A stretch of DNA of 64,000 nucleotides from Mucilaginibacter sp. OK283 (GTDB lineage: Bacteria > Bacteroidota > Bacteroidia > Sphingobacteriales > Sphingobacteriaceae). The translations under genes were made by a program, and so were the position numbers. The stretch is taken from positions 124,001 through 188,000 of the forward strand of contig NZ_FODR01000007.1 in assembly GCF_900110415.1 (NCBI RefSeq). The letters are read 5' to 3'. Positions 8,962 through 18,237 of the stretch are shown piece after piece; the stretch's first letter is position 1, and each line of letters begins with the position of its first letter. A model generated the notes under the pieces. It had not been told where the DNA came from and searched no databases. It saw nothing but the letters and a program-made list of their open reading frames with translations.

Positions 8962-9308
8962 ATCAAGAACGACGTACTTTGACAACCTTTCAGGAAAACA
9001 GAAGTTGAATCGGGTGAATCTTCGGAGGAACTAAAGATCAAAAGAAGTTCACTGAGTCATATGAAAGAATTGAACTTACGAAAGTTTGTTCGAAGAAAGA
9101 TTGTGACTAAATAAGGTACCAGGAACGATGCGGAACTCTACGGAGATCCAAAACAGAACTGGTGATATCGCGGTAGTAGATGGTTTGCAAAAACTGTAAA
9201 CGAAGGCATATCGGTCATAGATACACAAAACTTGATGCCGCTGGGAAGCTACGGTTGAACAGGGGTTTGGAAACGGGAGTTCAAATCGAAAGAGGAGGCT
9301 CCCGTTTT
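8962..9308 (+). ncRNA. Candidate non-coding RNA of about 350 nt, family unknown
   Basis: Flanked by a promoter (8926-8956) and a terminator (9271-9308). Base composition differs sharply from the AT-rich sequence before it, and frequent short GAAC/GAAAG-type motifs suggest local stems. No plus-strand ORF longer than about 17 codons (ATG 9061) is present. The 93-codon minus-strand ORF across it looks spurious. I looked for tmRNA, RNase P and SRP RNA hallmarks and did not find them; a 6S-like or Bacteroidota-specific RNA remains possible. The start coordinate is estimated from the promoter. Confidence 0.5.
9271..9308 (+). terminator. Terminator of the candidate ncRNA
   Basis: AAACGGGAG and CTCCCGTTTT form a 9-bp stem around a 19-base loop and end in TTTT, 77 bases before the PIN-PhoH start. 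Confidence 0.75.
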
Positions 9309-9384
9309 CGCTTTTATAAGGTTTTTTATTTTCAGAATGCTTTTTCATTTTGAACAAACGTTAAAAAACCTAATTTAGTAGGAT

Positions 9385-10728
9385 ATGAATAAGGACGGCC
9401 AGCGTAACCAGAAGAAAATTTTTGTTTTAGATACCTCTGTGATCCTTTATGATCACAACGCCTTTCAAAACTTCCAGGAGCATGATGTAGCCATACCCAT
9501 CCAGGTACTGGAAGAACTGGACAATAAAAAAAATGGCAACGATACCCGGAACTTCGAAGCCAGAAGTTTCATCCGGCTGATGGACGACCTGTCAAAAAAC
9601 AACCTGGTAAATGAGTGGATTCCCTTGAACGGGAAAAGTAAAGGTAGTTTTAAAGTAGCCATGGATGTGAAAACCACAGCTACTGATGCCGAAGAAGTTT
9701 TTGGGTCGGACAAAATAGACCACCGCATATTAAACGTTGCCTTAGGCCTTCAGGAAGAATACCCTGCAAAAAAAGTGGTGCTGGTATCAAAAGATATCTG
9801 CCTGCGGCTTAAAGCCAAGTCGCTTAACTTGCATGCCGAGGACTACGAAACCGGTAAAATTAAAAACCTGGCCGAGCTATACACAGGTAAAACCGATGTA
9901 GATAAGGTTACCGAAAAAATTATTTCTCAGTTCAATAAGCAGGAAAATCTGTCTGCCGAAAGCTTGAGTGTACCACAGTACACCAATAATCATTTTTACA
10001 TACTAAAGAGCAAAAAGAGCGATGTATCGGGGTTCTATAACGCGCAAACCCAACAACTGGAAAAAGTTACTGAGCAACCTGTATTTAATATTTTTCCCCG
10101 CAACATTGAGCAGGCTTTCGCCATTCATGCCTTGCTGCATCCGGATATTAAGTTGGTAACTATACAAGGCAATGCAGGCACAGGTAAAACTTTGCTGGCA
10201 CTGGCCAGCGCATTGGAGCAGCGTAAATATTACCGCCAGATTTTTGTTACCCGCCCTATAGTACCGCTCAGTAATAAGGATATTGGCTTTTTACCTGGCG
10301 ACATCAAATCCAAGATTGATCCGTATATGGCCCCCATTTGGGATAACCTAAAATTTATAAAAGATCAGTTTGCTGATGATGATAAAATGCAGGCTAAAAT
10401 TGATGAACTCGTGAGTAATGATAAAATATCTATAGCCCCGCTGGCCTTTATCCGTGGCCGAACGTTGAGTAAGATATTCTTTATTGTAGACGAAGCTCAA
10501 AACCTTACCCCGCACGAGGTGAAAACCATCATATCGCGCGCAGGCGAGAACAGTAAGTTTGTATTTACAGGCGATATTTACCAGATTGATACACCTTACC
10601 TTGATGCCGAGAGTAACGGCTTATCATACCTGATTGATAAAGCCAAAGGGCACCCGCTTTACGCGCACATCACGTTGCAAAAAGGCGAACGGAGCGAACT
10701 GGCAAACTTGGCTACAGAATTGTTGTAA
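9385..10728 (+). CDS. PIN domain-PhoH ATPase fusion (PhoH2-type RNA helicase/RNase)
   Basis: 447 residues. The N-terminal PIN nuclease domain (about 10-150) has VLDTSVILYD and the downstream acidic residues expected of a PIN active site. The C-terminal PhoH ATPase (about 235-447) has Walker A GNAGTGKT near 262 and Walker B FFIVDEAQNL. PhoH2-type proteins studied elsewhere unwind and cleave RNA. It follows the candidate ncRNA and has its own terminator at 10824. A second PhoH protein without a PIN domain is encoded at 15761. Confidence 0.93.
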   Translation: MNKDGQRNQKKIFVLDTSVILYDHNAFQNFQEHDVAIPIQVLEELDNKKNGNDTRNFEARSFIRLMDDLSKNNLVNEWIPLNGKSKGSFKVAMDVKTTATDAEEVFGSDKIDHRILNVALGLQEEYPAKKVVLVSKDICLRLKAKSLNLHAEDYETGKIKNLAELYTGKTDVDKVTEKIISQFNKQENLSAESLSVPQYTNNHFYILKSKKSDVSGFYNAQTQQLEKVTEQPVFNIFPRNIEQAFAIHALLHPDIKLVTIQGNAGTGKTLLALASALEQRKYYRQIFVTRPIVPLSNKDIGFLPGDIKSKIDPYMAPIWDNLKFIKDQFADDDKMQAKIDELVSNDKISIAPLAFIRGRTLSKIFFIVDEAQNLTPHEVKTIISRAGENSKFVFTGDIYQIDTPYLDAESNGLSYLIDKAKGHPLYAHITLQKGERSELANLATELL

Positions 10729-10823
10729 AAAGCCGTATATCACACCACATCGCTACCAGGGTCAAAACCTGTCTCCACGCACAAATAGGCCATATAAGTT
10801 GCCCGGCAAGATTCGGAGATATC

Positions 10824-10868
10824 GTACTAACGTATTTTTAAGTGACTCATTGTTAGTACTGTTTTTTT
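10824..10868 (+). terminator. Terminator after the PIN-PhoH gene
   Basis: Perfect 8-base arms GTACTAAC and GTTAGTAC around a 20-base loop, followed by TGTTTTTTT. Confidence 0.75.
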
Positions 10869-10974
10869 AACATATAGCAGACCTAATAAAAATATATGGC
10901 GGCTTGTATAGTTTGTCATGTTACCCTATGCTAACAATGCCATTTATACATATCTGAAAAGATAACAAAACACC

Positions 10975-12375
10975 CTAAAGTATGTACGTTACGTCCTTCT
11001 CAGGTACAGTAACTATATATCCTTCATCTTCCAGGGAAGCAGCCAACAGCTTCATGCTTTCTCCTTCGCCATGTACCAGGAATACGTTCTTCAGTTTTGA
11101 TTTATCCTGCTGTTTTACATTATCTAAAAGGTCCTGATGGTCGCCGTGAGCACTTAGTACATCTGTTTGTTTAATAGTTGCATAAACGGCTAATTCGCGG
11201 TCTTTAATGTGAACGATAGGATCACCCCGCAATAAGCGGTGCCCCAGGGTTCCTTTGGCGCAATAGCCAATGAACAGGATGGTGCAGTAGTAATTTTGAA
11301 TATTGTAAAATAAATGGTCCTGGATGCGGCCGCCCTCAAGCATTCCTGCTGAAGAAATGATGATACAGGGTTCCCAGTAATTAGAAATCTGGCGGCTATC
11401 TTTCAGGGTTTCTACATAAGTAAGGTTATCAAATTCAAACTCGTCACCTTTATCTTTATAAAAATCCTGAGCTTCCTGGTTTACCAGGCTATGATATTTA
11501 CGGAAAATACCGGTTGCCATGGTTGCCATCGGGCTATCTACAAATACTTTTACGGCTGGTAATAGTCCTTCGGTAAAAATCTTGTTTAACGAATATACCA
11601 ATGACTGCGTACGTCCTATGCTGAAAGCCGGGATAATTAAACGGCCTTGTTCTTTAATACATGCCTTTTCAATAACTTCTACAAGGGTTTCCTCTACCGA
11701 TTTTCCTTTGGTGTGATAACGGCCGCCATACGTTGATTCTGATACCAGGAAGTCAACAGCTGGCAATTGCTGAGGATCATTTAATACGGGGTAATTTTTC
11801 CGGCCGATATCGCCGGTAAAGGCAATAGATTTTTCTTCGCCGTTTTCGGTTACTTTTAAAACAGCAGATGCTGCACCCAACAGGTGGCCAACCGGAATAA
11901 AAGTAAGCTCGATATCGCCGTTAATCCTGAACGGGCGATTAAAGCCAATGGTAACAAAACGTTCCACCGTATCCATCACGTGCTTTTGCAGATAAAGTGG
12001 CTGTGGGCCACCGCCCGAATTGAATTTGCCTTTACCGCGTTTGCGGTTACCCTTGCCTGCCTTATTCATGAAGATGCTTACAGAATCAAGCAATAATAGT
12101 TCGGTCAAATCGGCGGTAGGGGGAGTACATAATATCTGGCCGTTAAAGCCAAGCCTTACCAGTGTAGGTAAATTACCGGAGTGATCGATGTGCGCATGTG
12201 TAAGTATTACCACGTCGATCTCTTCCGGCCGGAAAGGAAAGTTTTCATTTGATTGTATGCTGCGGTCTTTCTCATAATCTAACCCGCAATCCACTAATAT
12301 TTTGTATTGGCCTACCTGCAGCAAATGCATGCTGCCAGTTACCTGTCGGGCTGCCCCGTGTATGGTTAATTTCAT
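10975..12375 (-). CDS. MBL-fold / beta-CASP RNA nuclease family protein
   Basis: 466 residues in the cytoplasmic metallo-beta-lactamase/beta-CASP/RMMBL family, whose members process RNA ends. Seen: HAHIDHSGNLP near 65 (zinc-binding HxHxDH), VSESTYGGRYH near 215 and GRTQSLVY starting the beta-CASP part. C-terminal SAHGDHQDLL and VHGEGES are the RMMBL motifs. I chose the ATG at 12375 because homologues begin MKLTIHGAARQVTGS; an upstream ATG at 12396 would add seven residues read from repeat DNA. The upstream gap is the GACCATGG-type repeat. Confidence 0.9.
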   Translation of the reverse strand: MKLTIHGAARQVTGSMHLLQVGQYKILVDCGLDYEKDRSIQSNENFPFRPEEIDVVILTHAHIDHSGNLPTLVRLGFNGQILCTPPTADLTELLLLDSVSIFMNKAGKGNRKRGKGKFNSGGGPQPLYLQKHVMDTVERFVTIGFNRPFRINGDIELTFIPVGHLLGAASAVLKVTENGEEKSIAFTGDIGRKNYPVLNDPQQLPAVDFLVSESTYGGRYHTKGKSVEETLVEVIEKACIKEQGRLIIPAFSIGRTQSLVYSLNKIFTEGLLPAVKVFVDSPMATMATGIFRKYHSLVNQEAQDFYKDKGDEFEFDNLTYVETLKDSRQISNYWEPCIIISSAGMLEGGRIQDHLFYNIQNYYCTILFIGYCAKGTLGHRLLRGDPIVHIKDRELAVYATIKQTDVLSAHGDHQDLLDNVKQQDKSKLKNVFLVHGEGESMKLLAASLEDEGYIVTVPEKDVTYIL

Positions 12376-12382
12376 TTTTGTT

Positions 12383-12482
12383 GGTCGATGGACCATGGAC
12401 GATAGACCATAGTCTCTGCAAATCTTTTGCAGTGGTAATATATTAAAATAATCGCTACGGTCAATGGTCTACCGACGATGGA
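12383..12482 (-). repeat. GACCATGG/GACGATGG word repeat, imperfect hairpin after the ABC exporter stop
   Basis: Read on the minus strand, the exporter stop (12485-12483) is followed directly by CCATCGTCGGTAGACCAT (12481-12464). After about 50 bases comes a complementary arm at 12410-12393 (15 of 18 pair). A perfect small hairpin (CTGCAAA/TTTGCAG, 12416-12432) sits between them. The element fills almost the whole gap up to the next gene. Confidence 0.75.
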
Positions 12483-14315
12483 TTAACTGGTTTGTGTTTC
12501 AAACTGTAGCTGGCTTAAATAACGATACAGCCCTTGTTCGTTGCCAATGAGTTCCTGGTGACTGCCACTTTCGATAATCTCACCTTTTTCCAGAACGATG
12601 ATCTTATCAGCTTCACGAATAGTTGATAAACGGTGGGCGATAATGATAGACGTACGATCTTTCATTAACTCTTCCAAAGCTTCCTGTACCAGGCGTTCTG
12701 ATTCAGAATCTAAGGATGAGGTTGCCTCATCCAATATCAAAATGGATGGATTTTTAAGCAATGCCCTTGCTATGGCAATGCGCTGGCGCTGCCCGCCTGA
12801 AAGTTTTACCCCCCGTTCGCCAACAATGGTTTCATAACCCTCGGGGAACGATAGTATAAACTGGTGCGCGTTTGCCCGTTTGGCTGCTTGTATAATATCT
12901 TCTTTTGATGCATTCAAGCGGCCATAAGCAATATTCTCTAATATCGATCCGCCGAAAAGCAACACATCCTGCGGAACTATGGCCACCTGGTTACGGATAT
13001 CGGTTATTGAGTATTCGTAAGCCGTGCGGCCATCAAATAAAATAGTACCACTTTGCGGATGGTAAAATTGCAGTATTAACGATGCCATTGTAGATTTGCC
13101 CGAGCCACTTGGCCCAACAATAGCCACTTTTTGGCCGGCTGCAGCATCAAAGGAAATGCCTTTCAGGATAGTTAGCTCAGACCGGGATGGGTAGGCAAAT
13201 ACCACATTATCAAATGACAAATCGCCTTTAATAGGTTGGTCTATTTTGTTATTGCTTTCTACCATCGAAATGTCTTCGCCTTTTTCGGCCAGTATCTCTA
13301 ACACACGCTCGCTTGCGCCAACTGCTTTTTGCAGGTTGGCATACAAGTCGGGGAAACTGCCCATGGCGGCCCCCACAAATATGGAGTACATGATAAACGT
13401 AGTTAAATCGCCCACAAGGATCTCGCCATGGCTAACCAATACCGACCCATACCAAATTACCCCGACAAAAGTCCCGAATAAGCAAAATACGATGAATGAT
13501 GCAAAAATGCCGCGAAATTTGGCCCCTTTAACGGCGATATCAACTACGTTACGTAAAATTTTATCATACCGGGTAGCTTCGTAAGCCTCATTTACAAATG
13601 CTTTAACATTAGCTATCCCCTGCAAAGTTTCTTCAACAATTGTATTTGACTCCGCTAACTTATCCTGCGCCTGGCGTGAAAGTTTGCGAATGAACTTGCC
13701 AAAAAAAACGGCAAAAGCCACAAGAAAAGGCAGTATTGCCAATAAGGCAAGTGTTAACTTGATAGATACTATAGCTAATAAAATAACGCTCCCCACCATA
13801 ATTACCAATTGCCTGATAATCTCGGCGATAGTGGTTGTCAACGTATCCTGAATTTGCGAAAGATCGGCAGAAATGCGGCTATTTAATTCACCAACGCGCC
13901 GGTTGGCAAAAAAATTCATAGGCAGCGTTATCAGCTTAAAATAAGTATCCCTGCGTATATCGGCCAAGGAACGCTCTGCAACCTGCACAAACCACACCAC
14001 CCTAAAAAATGATATGAACGCCTGGCCGAACAGTATAATGAATCCGGCTATCGCTATGGCGTTTAAACTATGTGGTAAGTAGGGGTATTTATATTTACCT
14101 TGCGCCGCATCTATTAAAGCTCCCAGTATTGCCGGGAAAGCAAGGCCTACCAGACTGGAGATGAATAGGAACAATATTCCCGCTATAAATTTCCCCCGGT
14201 ATGGTTTAATATAAGTGAGCAGTTTACGAATATTTTGGATGCTCTGCCTGTTGATTTTTGCTTTGGGTAGTTCGGCTTCTGCTTTAGCGCCACTGTTCAG
14301 TCTTCCTCGTGCCAT
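12483..14315 (-). CDS. ABC exporter, fused permease and ATPase (MsbA/MDR-like)
   Basis: 610 residues: a six-helix transmembrane domain (about 40-330) followed by one ATPase domain (about 365-600). Seen: Walker A GPSGSGKS, Q-loop VPQDVLLFGG, signature LSGGQRQR, Walker B ILILDEATSS and switch His IIAHRLST. It should work as a homodimer exporting lipid or drug-like substrates from the inner membrane. The substrate cannot be told from sequence; MsbA-like lipid export is possible but unproven. It is probably cotranscribed with the 175-residue gene upstream (30-base gap). Confidence 0.9.
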   Translation of the reverse strand: MARGRLNSGAKAEAELPKAKINRQSIQNIRKLLTYIKPYRGKFIAGILFLFISSLVGLAFPAILGALIDAAQGKYKYPYLPHSLNAIAIAGFIILFGQAFISFFRVVWFVQVAERSLADIRRDTYFKLITLPMNFFANRRVGELNSRISADLSQIQDTLTTTIAEIIRQLVIMVGSVILLAIVSIKLTLALLAILPFLVAFAVFFGKFIRKLSRQAQDKLAESNTIVEETLQGIANVKAFVNEAYEATRYDKILRNVVDIAVKGAKFRGIFASFIVFCLFGTFVGVIWYGSVLVSHGEILVGDLTTFIMYSIFVGAAMGSFPDLYANLQKAVGASERVLEILAEKGEDISMVESNNKIDQPIKGDLSFDNVVFAYPSRSELTILKGISFDAAAGQKVAIVGPSGSGKSTMASLILQFYHPQSGTILFDGRTAYEYSITDIRNQVAIVPQDVLLFGGSILENIAYGRLNASKEDIIQAAKRANAHQFILSFPEGYETIVGERGVKLSGGQRQRIAIARALLKNPSILILDEATSSLDSESERLVQEALEELMKDRTSIIIAHRLSTIREADKIIVLEKGEIIESGSHQELIGNEQGLYRYLSQLQFETQTS

Positions 14316-14345
14316 TTATAGTTTTAAGTAGTTACCGGCGCGAAA

Positions 14346-14873
14346 TTACACCTTCCGTTTGTTTTTTTGGTAAAGCAAATACAAAATTGACGCAAGCATG
14401 AGCACAATTACCGTAATATAAATGGGCCTTGAACTGTTTGTTTGCTCTTTGTTTTTAGCAACCTCGGCTTTTAGCAGCGCGTTCTGTTGCCTTAACTTGC
14501 TAATAGTAAGCAGGAAATTATGGTTTATTGTCTCGGCCTCTTTGCTGTGACTTTGAATTTGCCTTTGTTGGAATGCGCTGTATTCAAATAGTATTTTCAG
14601 TTCTTTAAAAATGGCATCGTCAGTGCGGGCTATGTCCATCAGGATACTGTTTGATCTGCGGATATCATTTTTTGTTTGCAAACCAAAAATGCCGGTATGT
14701 TGGCTTAAACTTTGATCGTACTGGCCAAATTTGGCTTTACGCGCTGCCAGCATCGTGTTAATTTTTTTTCGCTGAAGCTGATAGGCTACAGAATCGGAGT
14801 TAGCCTGCGATTGGCCCAACACATCACCCAGGGCAAAAAAACAGAGCAATCCAAATAGTAACAGTTTTTTCAT
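14346..14873 (-). CDS. Hypothetical secreted coiled-coil protein with C-terminal membrane anchor
   Basis: 175 residues. An N-terminal signal peptide (cleavage near residue 20, after GDVLG) is followed by charged helical sequence likely to form a coiled coil (about 25-135, with SKLRQQNALLKAEVAKNKEQ near 122-141). A single transmembrane helix (about 150-168, ITVIVLMLASILYLLY) and a basic tail end it. I recognise no family. It lies 9 bases after the SAM hydrolase gene on the same strand, so cotranscription is likely. Confidence 0.65.
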   Translation of the reverse strand: MKKLLLFGLLCFFALGDVLGQSQANSDSVAYQLQRKKINTMLAARKAKFGQYDQSLSQHTGIFGLQTKNDIRRSNSILMDIARTDDAIFKELKILFEYSAFQQRQIQSHSKEAETINHNFLLTISKLRQQNALLKAEVAKNKEQTNSSRPIYITVIVLMLASILYLLYQKNKRKV

Positions 14874-14882
14874 AGGTTAAAT

Positions 14883-15659
14883 TTACTGAAATTCGATAAT
14901 CACCTTATCGTTAAGGTTTAAACCTAATAAGCCACTGGCGTTACCTTTATTAATGGCAATCTCCAGGTGATCGCTGATGCCAAACAGGCAAAGTTTTTCG
15001 CCAATGGGCACCTCGTTATAGTGCCAGCTTAAATGATTGATAGTTTCGTTGCGTTTAAAATTAAGTACAAATTTACGGCCCTGCTGCACGCTGTTAAAAA
15101 ATTCCTTGGTAATGTTGGTTATCACATTTTGAAACGAATCGATATAAATCACCACACCTTTAATCAGGTTTTTTTCGATAACAGGCTGTAGGTTCATTTT
15201 GTTTTCAATGTCATGCACCGGCAGGCCAATTTCGCTCAGTTTGCCGCCTTTGGCCAGGTGGCAGGCGGCTTTAACAAAGATATCTGCCAGCGGAAAATGC
15301 AGGAACTTTAAATCCTGCATAATGTTTATTTCCACAATTTCTTCCGGGTCGGTATCAAACATCAATGAAAAAATTCCGTTATCGGCACCCACAAAATAAT
15401 GTTTTTTGTACCTTACCGCCAGGTACTTGGTATGATCGCTGTAAACAGTATCAATACCTATAAGGTGTACTGTATCTTCGGGGAAGTAATAAAAACTGTT
15501 CTTTAATATAAATGCGGCCTGCTGCACATTAAAAGCCGCCACGCTGTTGGTAATATCAACTATATTAACTGTGGGCAACAATTTGTAGATGCTACCCTTA
15601 AGCGCAGCCTGGTAAATGTCCTTATCGCCCAAATCAGTAGTTAATGTTATTATTGCCAT
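14883..15659 (-). CDS. SAM hydroxide adenosyltransferase (DUF62 family)
   Basis: 258 residues, the usual family length. These enzymes hydrolyse S-adenosylmethionine to adenosine and methionine through an activated hydroxide; relatives are fluorinase and chlorinase. Seen: ITLTTDLGDKDIYQAALKGS at the N-terminus with the conserved Asp, GADNGIFS near 90, and IDSFQNVITNI in the middle, typical of the C-terminal domain junction. It is divergent from phoH with a 100-base gap that must hold both promoters. Confidence 0.9.
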   Translation of the reverse strand: MAIITLTTDLGDKDIYQAALKGSIYKLLPTVNIVDITNSVAAFNVQQAAFILKNSFYYFPEDTVHLIGIDTVYSDHTKYLAVRYKKHYFVGADNGIFSLMFDTDPEEIVEINIMQDLKFLHFPLADIFVKAACHLAKGGKLSEIGLPVHDIENKMNLQPVIEKNLIKGVVIYIDSFQNVITNITKEFFNSVQQGRKFVLNFKRNETINHLSWHYNEVPIGEKLCLFGISDHLEIAINKGNASGLLGLNLNDKVIIEFQ

Positions 15660-15760
15660 TAATTTTATAAATATTTATTGCTAATCTTGTAATAGCATTT
15701 GAAGCTACAAATATTCAATTTTTAATTCATAAAAATCCGTAACTAAAAAATCAATTAGTA

Positions 15761-16720
15761 TTGAACGAACTTAAGCTATCAATTGAAAACGTAAATCCAG
15801 CCGTATTGTGGGGGCCAAATAATGATCATTTTGAGATCATTAAGAAACAATATCCCAAGCTTAAAATTGTTGCACGGGGCAGCGAAGTAAAAGTTTTGGG
15901 TGATGATCACGAACTCAATGTTTTCCAGGAAAAATTCTCGCATTTGCTTAGTCACGTCGAGAAATTCGAGAACCTGAACATTACCGATCTTGAACGTATT
16001 TTAGGATCAAAAGTATCTTCAAATTCTTCGTCGGAACCTGTAACTGATAAATTTGCCAGTGGCGAAGTTATCGTTTTCGGCCCGAATGGAGTAATGGTGA
16101 AAGCCCGTACCGCCAACCAGCGCAAAATGGTTGATAGCATAAACCAAAGCGACATTTTGTTTGCTATTGGCCCTGCAGGTACCGGGAAAACCTATACTGC
16201 GGTTGCATTGGCCGTGCGTGCTTTAAAGAACAAAGAAATTAAACGCATTATTTTAACCCGCCCGGCGGTTGAAGCGGGAGAAAACCTTGGCTTTTTACCC
16301 GGCGATTTAAAAGAAAAAATCGACCCATACCTGAGGCCGTTGTATGATGCGCTTGATGATATGATCCCGGCAGAGAAATTGAAATTTTACCTGGAAAACC
16401 GTACCATCGAGATTGCACCGCTGGCATTTATGCGTGGCCGTACGCTGGATAATTGCTTTGTGATATTGGATGAGGCCCAAAATGCTACCGATATGCAATT
16501 AAAGATGTTCCTGACACGTATGGGGCCATCGGCCAAGTTTATTGTTACCGGCGACGTAACGCAGATAGATTTGCCCAAAAAACAACAATCGGGCCTGCAC
16601 ACCGCCCTGCGCATATTAACAGATATAAAAGGAATAGAAATAGTATACCTAAGCGGCGAAGACGTTGTACGCCATAAACTGGTACGCAAAATTTTGGCAG
16701 CTTACGGGGATATACAATAA
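15761..16720 (+). CDS. PhoH family ATPase (TTG start)
   Basis: 319 residues: an N-terminal KH-like region (about 1-95) and a PhoH ATPase domain with Walker A GPAGTGKT near 136 and Walker B CFVILDEAQNA near 235. Members are linked to RNA metabolism and, in many bacteria, sit near ybeY. The start is TTG at 15761 (MNELKLSIENVNP); no in-frame ATG precedes the conserved start. A 31-base-arm hairpin begins 5 bases after the stop. This is the shorter paralogue of the PIN-PhoH protein at 9385. Confidence 0.93.
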   Translation: MNELKLSIENVNPAVLWGPNNDHFEIIKKQYPKLKIVARGSEVKVLGDDHELNVFQEKFSHLLSHVEKFENLNITDLERILGSKVSSNSSSEPVTDKFASGEVIVFGPNGVMVKARTANQRKMVDSINQSDILFAIGPAGTGKTYTAVALAVRALKNKEIKRIILTRPAVEAGENLGFLPGDLKEKIDPYLRPLYDALDDMIPAEKLKFYLENRTIEIAPLAFMRGRTLDNCFVILDEAQNATDMQLKMFLTRMGPSAKFIVTGDVTQIDLPKKQQSGLHTALRILTDIKGIEIVYLSGEDVVRHKLVRKILAAYGDIQ

Positions 16721-16725
16721 GAAGG

Positions 16726-16836
16726 TAGTATCAAGTAGTTAGTATCAAGTATCAAGATGCATTGCATATTTGATACTTGTTCTGTCTTTTAAATCGGGCA
16801 AAATACTTGCTACTTGATACTAACTACTTGATACTA
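16726..16836 (+). repeat. Long inverted repeat of TAGTATCAAG words between phoH and purC
   Basis: Arms 16726-16756 and 16806-16836 are reverse complements at 30 of 31 positions, around a 49-base spacer that holds a further TTTGATACTTG copy. The left arm starts 5 bases after the phoH stop and the right arm ends 5 bases before the purC ATG, so the element fills the whole gap. It could end phoH transcription or mask the purC start. A lone copy of one arm is at 479-509. Confidence 0.9.
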
Positions 16837-16841
16837 AAATT

Positions 16842-17786
16842 ATGAATGCAATAAAAGAAACACATTTTAACTTTCCGGGCCAGACTGGCTTTTATAAGGG
16901 AAAGGTACGTGATGTATATACGATAGATAATAAGTACCTGGCCATGGTAGTATCCGACAGGATCTCGGCCTTTGATGTGGTATTACCCGAGGCTATCCCT
17001 TACAAGGGGCAGGTGCTTAACCAAATAGCCGCCCGTTTTTTAAAGGCTACCAGCGATATTGTACCCAATTGGGTAATATCTGTGCCCGACCCAAGTGTTA
17101 CCATTGGCCGCATTTGTGAGCCTTTTAAAGTGGAGATGGTAATACGCGGATACTTAGCCGGTCATGCCGCACGTGAATACGCGGCCGGCCGCCGGCAGGT
17201 TTGCGGTGAAGCACTGCCCGAGGGTTTAAAGGAAAATGATATCCTGCCCGAGCCAATAATTACACCTACTACCAAAGCATCGGTAGGGCATGATGAAGAT
17301 ATTTCAAAAGCGGATATACTGGCCAAGGGTATTGTATCTGCCGAAGATTATGCCCAACTGGAGGCCTATACCAAAGCGTTGTTTAAACGCGGTACCGAAA
17401 TTGCTGCCAAACAAGGCTTAATATTGGTTGATACCAAATATGAGTTTGGTAAGGTTGATGGCGTTATTTATTTAATAGATGAAATCCATACCCCCGACTC
17501 TTCAAGATATTTTTATAAGGAAGGTTATGAGGAACGCCAGCAAAAAGATGAACCGCAAAAACAGCTCTCGAAAGAGTTTGTACGCAAATGGCTGATTGAA
17601 AACGGTTTTCAGGGTAAGGAAGGCCAGGTTGTTCCGGTAATGACCGAAGAGATTGTAGCGTCGATATCTGAACGTTATATCGAACTTTATGAAAAGATCA
17701 TAGGTGAAACGTTTGTGAAATCGGATACAGAAAGTGTGTTAAACAGGGTTGAAACCGCTATAAACAATGCGCTTAGTATTATGTAA
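16842..17786 (+). CDS. purC: Phosphoribosylaminoimidazole-succinocarboxamide synthase (SAICAR synthase)
   Basis: ATP-dependent condensation of CAIR with aspartate in de novo purine synthesis. 314 residues, the longer form of the enzyme (E. coli has about 237). Seen: GKVRDVY near 20, [13 protein letters not shown] near 37, ARGY-type [14 protein letters not shown] near 100, [13 protein letters not shown] near 146 and [13 protein letters not shown] near 195. No other pur gene is adjacent. The hairpin at 16726-16836 ends 5 bases before its ATG. Confidence 0.97.
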   Translation: MNAIKETHFNFPGQTGFYKGKVRDVYTIDNKYLAMVVSDRISAFDVVLPEAIPYKGQVLNQIAARFLKATSDIVPNWVISVPDPSVTIGRICEPFKVEMVIRGYLAGHAAREYAAGRRQVCGEALPEGLKENDILPEPIITPTTKASVGHDEDISKADILAKGIVSAEDYAQLEAYTKALFKRGTEIAAKQGLILVDTKYEFGKVDGVIYLIDEIHTPDSSRYFYKEGYEERQQKDEPQKQLSKEFVRKWLIENGFQGKEGQVVPVMTEEIVASISERYIELYEKIIGETFVKSDTESVLNRVETAINNALSIM

Positions 17787-17838
17787 TTTTTAATTACACA
17801 TAAATTAATCATATCTTAGCTTATTAATTTTTATAAGA

Positions 17839-18216
17839 ATGAAATTTGCTGTCGATAAACACGAGAAATACATTTTAGTGAAGCTTAACGAATCAAAATT
17901 GAATTCGTTAGTAACGCCTCAATTAAAATCTGAACTGATATTGATCAATACGGAAGGACAAAGAAACATCATTCTTGACCTTTCACAAGTGAAATTTGCC
18001 GATTCATCCGGTTTAAGCAGCTTGTTGGTTGGTCACCGTTTGTGCAAAAACGCATCGGGGGTATTTATATTGTGCGGATTGAACGATGCTGTGGCGCGTT
18101 TAATTACTATTTCGCAACTGGATAACGTACTTACAGTTGTACCTACCGCCGAAGAAGGTGTCGATCTTATTTTTATGGAAGAGATCGAGAAAGAATTGAA
18201 AAAAGAATCAAGATAA
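17839..18216 (+). CDS. STAS domain protein (anti-sigma-factor-antagonist-like)
   Basis: 125 residues forming one STAS domain. The loop KFADSSGLSSLLVGHRL (about 53-69) has the Ser that partner-switching kinases phosphorylate in SpoIIAA/RsbV proteins. No anti-sigma kinase or PP2C phosphatase gene lies nearby, so the partner is unknown. It is followed closely (21 bases) by rnz, an arrangement I recall from other Bacteroidota, so the two are probably cotranscribed. Confidence 0.88.
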   Translation: MKFAVDKHEKYILVKLNESKLNSLVTPQLKSELILINTEGQRNIILDLSQVKFADSSGLSSLLVGHRLCKNASGVFILCGLNDAVARLITISQLDNVLTVVPTAEEGVDLIFMEEIEKELKKESR

Positions 18217-18237
18217 TCTGTACATTGTTATCCCATT

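Larger units (their letters stand above)
8539..9384. other. 846-bp gap holding a candidate ncRNA transcription unit
   Basis: 8539-8920 is extremely AT-rich with no supported gene. From 8926 there is a promoter, a balanced-composition segment without a convincing ORF, and a perfect terminator ending near 9308. The rest up to 9384 is the leader of the PIN-PhoH gene. Confidence 0.6.

Noticed and set aside
8962-9308. tmRNA, RNase P RNA or SRP RNA
   Set aside because: The conserved hallmarks of each (CCA-ended tRNA-like part, GAGGAAAGTCC, GGAAGGAAGCAGCC) are absent.
9076-9357. 93-codon minus-strand ORF over the candidate ncRNA
   Set aside because: Amino-acid composition is not protein-like, there is no promoter on that strand, and the plus-strand promoter and terminator explain the region better.
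16806-16841. Purine riboswitch before purC
   Set aside because: The sequence before purC is a word-repeat inverted repeat with no riboswitch core; no aptamer motif was seen.
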